Source: JACKFB01 sp041389525 (GTDB lineage: Bacteria > Myxococcota_A > UBA9042 > PHBI01 > JACKFB01). From it: DNA of 5,080 bases. Numbering within the stretch: position 1 is the first letter of the stretch; each line of letters starts with the position of its first letter. Under the pieces are notes generated by a model. That model had not been told where the DNA came from. It did no database searches and saw only the letters and a list, made by a program, of their open reading frames with translations. Below are positions 1 through 4,840 of this stretch, one piece after another. The stretch covers positions 1 to 5,080 of the forward strand of contig JAWKRR010000112.1 in assembly GCA_041389525.1 (NCBI GenBank), in the 5' to 3' direction. The translations under genes were made by a program, and so were the position numbers.

Positions 1-1
1 A

Positions 2-1591
2 GACATCAGCACTGACGCAGACACCAGCGCTGACGCAGACGCCGCGAATGACTCGCTCGCAGACGCAGACGTGCCCGAGCCTAGCTGCCCCGTGTACCAC
101 AAGCTGTGCGGCGGCATCTGCGTGAATACCACCGTCAACCCCCTGCATTGCGGCGCGTGCGACGAGGCCTGCGACCCGGGCCAGGTCTGCTCGGGCGGCA
201 CCTGCTCGAGCGAATGCCTCCCCGGCTTGCTCGCCTGCGGCCAGACCTGCGTCGACCCCCTCACCGACCCGGCGTACTGCGGCGGCTGCAGCACCATCTG
301 CGAGGTCGGAGAGGGCTGCGTCAACGGTTCGTGCAAGCCCGCGATCCCGGTCGGTCCCGGCCCCGCCAACTGTGACGGTTTCGGCCCGCCCATCGTCGTG
401 CCCACACCCGGCGGCGACGTCTGCCTGTCCGAGACCGCGCAGGTCTCGTTCACTTGGGGTCTCTGCTCCTGCGCGGAGGTCGCACTGTCGAACCAGATCA
501 CCACCGACGCCTACGACAGCACCCAAGGCGGCTACGCGCCCGGTGGCGTGGGCGGCGGCGTGGGAGTACGCGGCAAGTTCAGCACCAGCAACAAAGTCGC
601 CATCGGCGGCACGCTGTGGGTGTCCGGTTCCGGCGGCGCGCAGCTCGGCAACACCAACGACATCGCGGTGAACCTCCACGTGGGCGGCCCGCTGGCGACC
701 GGAGGCGCCTCAACGGTCGGCGGCGACGCCTGGGTGGTGGGCACGGTGACCGCGAATCAGTCGCTAGCGATCCAGGGCACGCTGCACCACACCCAAGCCG
801 CGGCCATCAACGGCCCCGTGACCCACGGCGCGTTGGTGAAAGAGGCGGTCTCCGTCGCCTCGCCCTGTCCCTGTGAGCCGGAAGACCTCGTCCCCGTCGT
901 CGCCATCGTCGCCGCCCACACCACGGACAACGACAACGCGACCATCGGCCTCTCCGCGGACGCCCTCATCAACCCCTCAGGCCCCGTCAGCCTGACCCTG
1001 CCCTGCGGCCGCTACTACCTCAGCGGAATCAAGAGCTCCCAGGACATATCCATCGTGGCCACAGGCCGCACCGCCCTCTTCATCGACGGCGTCATCGAGA
1101 CTTCAGGGAAGCTGCAGATCACGCCCTCGCCGACGGGTGAACTCGACGTGCTCATCGCCGGCAAGCTCGATCTCTCCAACGAACTGCGCCTGGGTTCGCC
1201 CGCCTTCCCAGCGCTTCTCCGCGTCTACGTCGGCAGCACCGAAGGGATCACGCTCTCCAACAAGCTCACCGTCGGCGCTTTCGTCTACGCCGCGGCAGGC
1301 CCTGTGCGCCTCTCGAACCAACTCGACCTCTACGGTGGGCTCGTCGTCGGCAGCCTCGACGCCTCCAACAAGCTCCAGATCCATTACGACCGCGCCGTCC
1401 TGCAATCCGGCTCCGCGTGCCCCGACCCCTCCGGCCTCACCTGCGACGTCTGCGGCGACTGCGGCAACCAAGCCTGCACCGCCGAGGGCGTGTGCGGCGC
1501 CTGCTCCGACGGCGCCGACTGCTGCCCGCCGCTGATCTGTCAGCAAGGAACCTGTGTTAGCTCTGGGGGCGGCTTCACCAACGGGCCGTAG
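2..1591 (+). CDS. Cys-rich surface protein with beta-solenoid (DUF7305-like) region, 5'-partial
   Basis: The frame is open from base 2 to the TAG at 1589-1591 (529 visible codons), so the true start and any signal peptide lie before the window. The GTG at 71 is inside the gene, because the Asp/Ala/Ser-rich linker before it reads on in the same frame. Numbering from that GTG codon, residues 6-45 and 49-88 are two 8-Cys modules. Residues about 117-445 are Gly/Val/Thr-rich with recurring S-N-[KQE]-[VIL] turns (140-142, 173-175, 369-371, 396-398, 415-417, 432-434), as in a stacked beta-solenoid, ending in an IHYDRAV motif. From memory this resembles DUF7305-type regions of large myxobacterial secreted proteins. 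Residues 450-495 form a further Cys-rich tail with a DCC motif. The protein is probably exported and disulfide-bonded, or adhesive/structural. No catalytic motif is seen and its function is unknown. It converges on the SCO gene. Confidence 0.85.
   Translation, partial: DISTDADTSADADAANDSLADADVPEPSCPVYHKLCGGICVNTTVNPLHCGACDEACDPGQVCSGGTCSSECLPGLLACGQTCVDPLTDPAYCGGCSTICEVGEGCVNGSCKPAIPVGPGPANCDGFGPPIVVPTPGGDVCLSETAQVSFTWGLCSCAEVALSNQITTDAYDSTQGGYAPGGVGGGVGVRGKFSTSNKVAIGGTLWVSGSGGAQLGNTNDIAVNLHVGGPLATGGASTVGGDAWVVGTVTANQSLAIQGTLHHTQAAAINGPVTHGALVKEAVSVASPCPCEPEDLVPVVAIVAAHTTDNDNATIGLSADALINPSGPVSLTLPCGRYYLSGIKSSQDISIVATGRTALFIDGVIETSGKLQITPSPTGELDVLIAGKLDLSNELRLGSPAFPALLRVYVGSTEGITLSNKLTVGAFVYAAAGPVRLSNQLDLYGGLVVGSLDASNKLQIHYDRAVLQSGSACPDPSGLTCDVCGDCGNQACTAEGVCGACSDGADCCPPLICQQGTCVSSGGGFTNGP
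5..40 (+). repeat. 18-bp imperfect tandem repeat encoding Asp-rich linker
   Basis: Two 18-bp units (5-22 and 23-40) end in the same ctgacgcagac core, and related gcagac units continue to base 70. They encode a low-complexity D-A-D/T-S-A linker typical of the spacer after a lipoprotein or secretion signal in surface proteins of this type. The array may continue before the window. Confidence 0.6.
86..334 (+). repeat. Two 8-Cys protein modules with identical spacing
   Basis: Bases 86-205 and 215-334 each encode a 40-residue module with the pattern C-x6-C-x3-C-x9-C-x2-C-x3-C-x5-C-x4-C, separated by three residues (S-S-E). Spacing is the same in both copies although the residues between cysteines differ, so this is an internal domain duplication under disulfide constraint. 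It resembles the Cys-rich (Stig1-like) modules seen in many myxobacterial proteins; the family name is from memory, while the spacing is seen directly. Confidence 0.8.
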
Positions 1592-1593
1592 CG

Positions 1594-2280
1594 TCAGCGC
1601 CTCAGCTTCTCGATGGCGGCCAGGGCCTTGTCCGGCGCGATGCCCAGGCCGTCCTGGACGTGGACGATGCGCCCGTCTCGGTCGAGGACGACGACCTGGT
1701 TGGAGTGTGCGAAATTGCCCAGGTCGTTCTCGGCGTAGGTCCCGCCCATGGCCGCCGACAGCTCGCGGACGCCCTCGGGCTTGCCGTGAAGCAGCGTCCA
1801 GCGGGCGAGGTTGAGCTCCTTGTCCTTGGCGAAGGCGCGCAGGGTCTCGGGGGTGTCGCGCTTGGTGTCGTAGGAGGCCAGCACGAAGCGCACGTCCAGG
1901 GCCTCGTCGGCCTCCACGCCGGCCTCGATGGCCTTCATGTCGGCCACGATGCGCGGGCAGGCGTAGTCGCAGTGGGTGAACATCATCGCCAACACCACGA
2001 CGTGGCCGCGAAACTCCGCGATGGAGCGGGTCTGCTCGGCCTGGTCGGTCCAGGTCGTCGGCAGGTGGTACAGCGACTCGCCCGGCAGGGGTGCCGTGGA
2101 GACCGGGGGCACGACGTAAGGCTCGACGGGGGTTTTCACCGCCGCCGGCTCCGGCGCACCGACCGTCGTGGCCGCGTCGCCACCGCATGCAAGGAAAGCC
2201 AGCCCGAGGGTCATCCCCAAGCTCAGGCCGAGGGTCATTCGCAGGGTGGGGCCGTTCAAATTCATCAGGTGCCGTCTCAC
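1594..2280 (-). CDS. SCO1/SenC-family copper chaperone lipoprotein
   Basis: A 228-residue protein with a thioredoxin-like fold of the SCO family, which binds copper outside the cytoplasmic membrane and delivers it to copper enzymes or reduces their ligand cysteines. It has an N-terminal hydrophobic segment (about residues 15-31) and a lipobox with Cys at 32 (FLAC), so a membrane-anchored lipoprotein is expected. The copper-binding C-x3-C is C104/C108 in the motif CDYAC, and the third ligand is H192 in FAHSNQ. The family's S-x-D-x-x-RDTP element is present at 136-144. The GTG start at 2280 is supported by a strong Shine-Dalgarno 7 nt upstream; an ATG at codon 6 is the alternative. Its start shares one base with the nirV stop (TAGTG), so it is the last gene of the nirK operon. 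It probably helps metallate NirK, although the usual SCO client is cytochrome oxidase CuA. Confidence 0.93.
   Translation of the reverse strand: MRRHLMNLNGPTLRMTLGLSLGMTLGLAFLACGGDAATTVGAPEPAAVKTPVEPYVVPPVSTAPLPGESLYHLPTTWTDQAEQTRSIAEFRGHVVVLAMMFTHCDYACPRIVADMKAIEAGVEADEALDVRFVLASYDTKRDTPETLRAFAKDKELNLARWTLLHGKPEGVRELSAAMGGTYAENDLGNFAHSNQVVVLDRDGRIVHVQDGLGIAPDKALAAIEKLRR
2200..2238 (-). repeat. 24-bp tandem duplication in SCO signal peptide
   Basis: Two 15-base blocks at 2200-2214 and 2224-2238 match at 14 of 15 positions with a 24-bp period. They encode MTLGL twice, eight codons apart (residues 15-19 and 23-27), so the hydrophobic core of the lipoprotein signal seems to have been lengthened by an in-frame duplication. 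Confidence 0.6.
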
Positions 2281-3080
2281 TATTCGTCTCCTTTCGCTGT
2301 GTCAGGGGCCACGTCCGTCGCGCAGCGAAATCCGAGGTTTCCGAGACAGAAGGCGCCGCGCAGGCTCGAGCGCAGCGCGAATCGCATGTAGGCCGCGTAG
2401 TCCGAGGGGTCGGCCGAACCCACCGAGCCGGCGCCGCAGAAGAGCCCGCCTCCCGGCTGCCCGTCGCCGCGCGCCTCGCCCTGCCGCAGCAGGGTGTTGA
2501 AGTCGTCGGTCCACTCCCACACCACGCCGTGCAGGTCGTACACGCCCCACAGATTGGCAGGCGTGCTCTGCACTTTCGGGGGCACTCGCGGCGTCGGGCG
2601 GCTGTACCAGCCCAGGATTCGCTCCCGCAGCCCGGCCTCGCCCCGCGCGTCCTCACGCGTCTCGCTGGCCGCACCCGCGCGCTCCCACTCCACGATCGTG
2701 GGCAGCCGCCGCCCGGCCCACTCGGCGTAAGCGCGGGCGGCAAACCACGACACATAGGTCACCGGGCGATCTGCGAGATCCGGCCCGGCCTCGAGGTCCC
2801 CGCCCCAATGGGTGAGGTAGCGCTCGTCCGCGAAGATTCGCGGCACTTTCGAACGCTGCCACTGCGGATTCGCCCGCACGAACGCCAAGAACTGCGCGTT
2901 AGTGACAGCGTGCGCCTCGAGCGCGAAGGCCGGCACTTGCTCCTCGGTCGGTCCACCCGGCGGCGGGAAGAACGGCCGATAGACGCCCGCGGGCACGCGC
3001 ACCAGCGCGGTGGGAGCAAAATCCCCCACCACGCCGACGTTGGCGACCCCGAGCAGCGCAAGTGCCAGCCAAACGACCAT
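2280..3080 (-). CDS. nirV: NirV-like SUMF1/FGE-fold protein of nitrite reductase operon
   Basis: A 266-residue protein of the formylglycine-generating-enzyme (SUMF1) fold. Family blocks in order: VTNAQFLAFV (59-68), RPVTYVSW (105-112) leading to GRRLPT (123-128) and EWE (131-133), NLWGVYDLHGVVWEW (176-190), DYAAYMRFALRSS (227-239) and NLGFRC (248-253). The first about 20 residues are hydrophobic, which suggests export or a membrane anchor; the n-region lacks basic residues. C215 (GLFCGAG) aligns by motif with the first active-site Cys of true FGE, but the second Cys, normally five residues later, is missing. Sulfatase Cys-to-formylglycine activity is therefore unlikely. Genes of this kind follow nirK in several denitrifiers and are called nirV, with unclear function. 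The ATG start overlaps the nirK stop (TGATG) and has GGAG 5 nt upstream. Confidence 0.88.
   Translation of the reverse strand: MVVWLALALLGVANVGVVGDFAPTALVRVPAGVYRPFFPPPGGPTEEQVPAFALEAHAVTNAQFLAFVRANPQWQRSKVPRIFADERYLTHWGGDLEAGPDLADRPVTYVSWFAARAYAEWAGRRLPTIVEWERAGAASETREDARGEAGLRERILGWYSRPTPRVPPKVQSTPANLWGVYDLHGVVWEWTDDFNTLLRQGEARGDGQPGGGLFCGAGSVGSADPSDYAAYMRFALRSSLRGAFCLGNLGFRCATDVAPDTAKGDE
2288..2294 (-). promoter_or_regulatory. Ribosome binding site of SCO gene
   Basis: The minus strand reads AAAGGAG, 7 nt before the GTG at 2280. It lies inside the last codons of nirV. This near-perfect Shine-Dalgarno decides the GTG start over the ATG five codons downstream. Confidence 0.8.
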
Positions 3081-4615
3081 CAGTGCTCCGCCGGAGCCGA
3101 CGGCGCCGGGCCCGAGCGCGCGGCCTTGACCTGCTCAGCCGAGACCTCGCCGAACGCGTTGCCCCACGTGTTCATCACGTAGGTCAGCGCGTTCGCCGCG
3201 TCGTCGTCCGAGAGGTCCAGCTTGGGCATGACGCTGTTGTAGACCTTGCCGTTGACGGTGACTTCGCCCTGGAGGCCATGAACGACGGCCGCGATGGCCT
3301 TGTCCGGGTTGTCGCGGAGGTAGTCCGACCCAGCCAGGGGCGGGAAGGCCGACGGGATGCCCTCGCCCGCGGGCTGGTGGCACGCCGCGCAGACGCGCCC
3401 ATACACGATGGCGCCCAGCTTGACCTTCTCCTCCTTGGAGCGCGTGGCCGGCACCTCAGCCGCGGCCGCCGCGCCCGGCATCGCCTGCACGACGCTGCCC
3501 TCACCCATGTAGATGCGGTCGTCCTGCTGGCCAGAGTAGACGACCTTGTCCTCGTCGCCGGTCACCTTCAGCATGCCCAGGGCGCCCTTGTTGAAGGTGC
3601 GGAAGATGGCGTGGTCGACCAGGATGAATGTGCCAGGCACATCCAGCTTGAACTCGACGACCGAGGCGCCACCGGCCGGGACCAGCGTGGTCTGCACGTT
3701 CGTGTTCACCGTCGCGCCAGCCTCGTGCCGCACGACGTCGAAGATCTCGCCGATGACGTGGAAGGACGAGATGAGGTTCGGGCCGCCGTTGCCGACGAAG
3801 AGGCGCACGGTCTCGCCGGTCTTCGCGGTCAGCGCGTTGTCGCCGGTGAGCGCGCCAACCGAGCCGTTGAACACGACGTAATCAGGGTGCTCCTGGATGG
3901 CCTTCTCCATGTCGAAGGGCTGCAGGCCCGCCTCGCCGTATTTGCCGCGCGTGTAGAAATCGCCCTGCATGACGTAGTACTCGCGGTCGACCTTCGGCAG
4001 GCCGCCCTTGGGCTCGACCAAGATGAGGCCGTACATGCCGTTGGCGATGTGCATACCGACCGGCGCGGTCGCGCAGTGGTAGACGTAGAGGCCCGGGTTG
4101 AGGACCTTGAACGAGAACTGCGAGGTGTGCCCCGGCGCGGTAAATGACGCCGCTGCGCCACCGCCCGGGCCAGTCACGGCGTGCAGGTCGATGTTGTGCG
4201 GCATCTTATTGTCGGGGTGGTTCGACAGGTGAAAGGTCACCTCGTCGCCCTCGCGGACGCGGATGAAACTACCCGGCACGGTGCCGCCGAATGTCCAATA
4301 GGTGTACTCGACGCCATCGGCCATGCGGCCGACCTCTTCCTTCACCTCCATCTTCACCGTGACGTGGGTCGGGTGATTACGGGTGATGGGCGGCGGCACT
4401 TGGGGGGGCGAGGTGAGGACGGCCTCTTCTTCGCCGGCCATCGGGCCATCCGGGACGGCGGCGGGCGCTGCGGCCGGCGCGGGGGCTGCGGCCGGCGCGG
4501 GGGCTGCGGCGGCAGGTGCCGTGGGCGCTGCGGGCGCTGTCGCGGGTGGGGAGTCGCAGGCATACAGGCCTAGGCCCAGCACGAGCGACGGGATGATGCG
4601 ATGGATGTTCCTCAT
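3080..4615 (-). CDS. nirK: Copper nitrite reductase NirK (AniA-like) with C-terminal cytochrome c
   Basis: A 511-residue NO-forming nitrite reductase. The lipobox (LYAC, C20) predicts a lipoprotein, followed by an Ala/Pro tether (about 23-55). Cupredoxin domain 1 holds the type 1 copper ligands H140, C181, H189 and M194 and the type 2 ligands H145 and H180; D143 is the catalytic Asp. Cupredoxin domain 2 holds the catalytic His H286 (SSFHVIGE) and the third type 2 ligand H335 (LVDH). The stretch CATAPVGMHIANGMYG is typical of the AniA-like class II. Residues about 396-487 are a class I cytochrome c with CAACH (409-413) and likely Met ligand M463, so electrons can enter by this fused domain, as in the known NirK-cytochrome fusions. 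All copper and heme ligands are intact. The ATG has AAGGAG 10 nt upstream. It is the first gene of the operon with nirV and SCO, behind a sigma-54 type promoter. Confidence 0.97.
   Translation of the reverse strand: MRNIHRIIPSLVLGLGLYACDSPPATAPAAPTAPAAAAPAPAAAPAPAAAPAAVPDGPMAGEEEAVLTSPPQVPPPITRNHPTHVTVKMEVKEEVGRMADGVEYTYWTFGGTVPGSFIRVREGDEVTFHLSNHPDNKMPHNIDLHAVTGPGGGAAASFTAPGHTSQFSFKVLNPGLYVYHCATAPVGMHIANGMYGLILVEPKGGLPKVDREYYVMQGDFYTRGKYGEAGLQPFDMEKAIQEHPDYVVFNGSVGALTGDNALTAKTGETVRLFVGNGGPNLISSFHVIGEIFDVVRHEAGATVNTNVQTTLVPAGGASVVEFKLDVPGTFILVDHAIFRTFNKGALGMLKVTGDEDKVVYSGQQDDRIYMGEGSVVQAMPGAAAAAEVPATRSKEEKVKLGAIVYGRVCAACHQPAGEGIPSAFPPLAGSDYLRDNPDKAIAAVVHGLQGEVTVNGKVYNSVMPKLDLSDDDAANALTYVMNTWGNAFGEVSAEQVKAARSGPAPSAPAEH
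3085..3097 (-). promoter_or_regulatory. nirV ribosome binding site inside a hairpin
   Basis: The nirV Shine-Dalgarno GGAG (3086-3089) is one arm of a perfect 5-bp stem with a 3-nt loop, GCTCC-GGC-GGAGC on the minus strand, ending 4 nt before the nirV ATG. The hairpin lies in the last codons of nirK, so ribosomes finishing nirK would open it. This fits translational coupling of nirV to nirK through the TGATG overlap. The repeat is seen; the regulatory role is inferred. Confidence 0.55.
4467..4510 (-). repeat. 18-bp perfect tandem repeat in NirK Ala/Pro linker
   Basis: Bases 4467-4484 and 4485-4502 are identical 18-bp units, followed by a partial third copy to 4510. They encode an Ala/Pro hexapeptide repeated in the tether between the lipidated Cys and the enzyme. 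Such a repeat could change length by slippage without a frame change. Confidence 0.75.
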
Positions 4616-4625
4616 GACGGCTCAG

Positions 4626-4631
4626 CTCCTT
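4626..4631 (-). promoter_or_regulatory. Ribosome binding site of nirK
   Basis: The minus strand reads AAGGAG, 10 nt before the ATG at 4615. No better in-frame start is seen, and the lipoprotein signal begins right after this ATG. An imperfect dyad (TTGG...CCAA, 4630-4648) touches its upstream edge. Confidence 0.75.
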
Positions 4632-4673
4632 GGTGCGTGGCGTGCCAACTGGCGCGCCTTCTATGACGGGGGA

Positions 4674-4689
4674 TGTGTGATATGGCACA
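4674..4689. promoter_or_regulatory. Possible CRP/FNR-family dyad upstream of nirK
   Basis: TGTG-N8-CACA forms a dyad with the half-site spacing of CRP/FNR-family operators (arms TGTGT and GCACA against an ideal TGTGA and TCACA). FNR/NNR/DNR-type regulators often control nir genes. It lies about 60-75 bp before the nirK start and downstream of the predicted sigma-54 start site, so it would act on a second promoter or as a repressor site. The match is moderate and could be chance. Confidence 0.3.
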
Positions 4690-4702
4690 GCTTCTTCGCG
4701 AC

Positions 4703-4717
4703 AGCCGCCGGGCGGCT
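4703..4717. promoter_or_regulatory. Perfect GC-rich dyad in nirK leader
   Basis: AGCCGCC-G-GGCGGCT is a perfect 7-bp inverted repeat around one base; as RNA it would form a 6-bp stem with a 3-nt loop. No U-run follows on either strand, so an intrinsic terminator is unlikely. It could be an operator or a leader hairpin of the nirK mRNA. Confidence 0.35.
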
Positions 4718-4813
4718 TCTCTCTCTCGACTCGCAAGCCCTCTGTTTGCTGGCACTCGAGGTCGTCGGTGCCCAAGAGCGGCGCACTCCGCGGGTGAGCG
4801 CACGCACTGTCAG

Positions 4814-4830
4814 AGCAAGGGATGTGCCAG
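4814..4830 (-). promoter_or_regulatory. Sigma-54 (RpoN) promoter of nirK operon
   Basis: The minus strand reads C-TGGCAC-ATCCC-TTGCT, matching the -24/-12 consensus (TGGCAC-N5-TTGCW) at every conserved position with exact spacing. GG is at 4828-4827 and GC at 4816-4815, which puts the transcription start near 4803 and gives a leader of about 188 nt before nirK. It begins 10 bp after the reverse transcriptase stop codon. Sigma-54 promoters need an enhancer-binding activator, whose sites would lie upstream, within the reverse transcriptase coding sequence. No activator gene is in the window. Confidence 0.7.
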
Positions 4831-4840
4831 CGCAGCGATG

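Noticed and set aside
71..73. GTG at 71 as the start of the surface-protein gene
   Set aside because: The same frame is open to the window edge and encodes a typical Asp-rich linker, and a start here would leave a secreted Cys-rich protein without a signal peptide.
1103..2755. Long minus-strand open frame (550 codons) crossing the surface-protein, SCO and nirV genes
   Set aside because: It is Arg/Ala/Gly-rich with no recognisable motif, and overlaps three well-supported genes in another frame; typical of high-GC DNA.
2091..4147. Long plus-strand open frames antisense to nirV and nirK (2091-3182 and 3062-4147)
   Set aside because: Arg/His/Val-rich composition, no domain motifs and no fitting ribosome binding site; antisense shadows of genes with clear catalytic residues.
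4641..4755. Other TGGCAC copies as additional sigma-54 promoters
   Set aside because: None has TTGC, or even the GC dinucleotide, at the required spacing.
4781..4801. GCGC...GCGC imperfect inverted repeat as a terminator of the reverse transcriptase gene
   Set aside because: The stem has internal mismatches and no U-run follows; it also overlaps the predicted start of the nirK transcript.
4616..4840. Retron msr-msd RNA, tRNA or CRISPR repeats in the intergenic region
   Set aside because: No long paired arms, no priming-G context, no tRNA-like fold and no regularly spaced repeats; a retron RNA would be expected upstream of the reverse transcriptase, beyond 5080.
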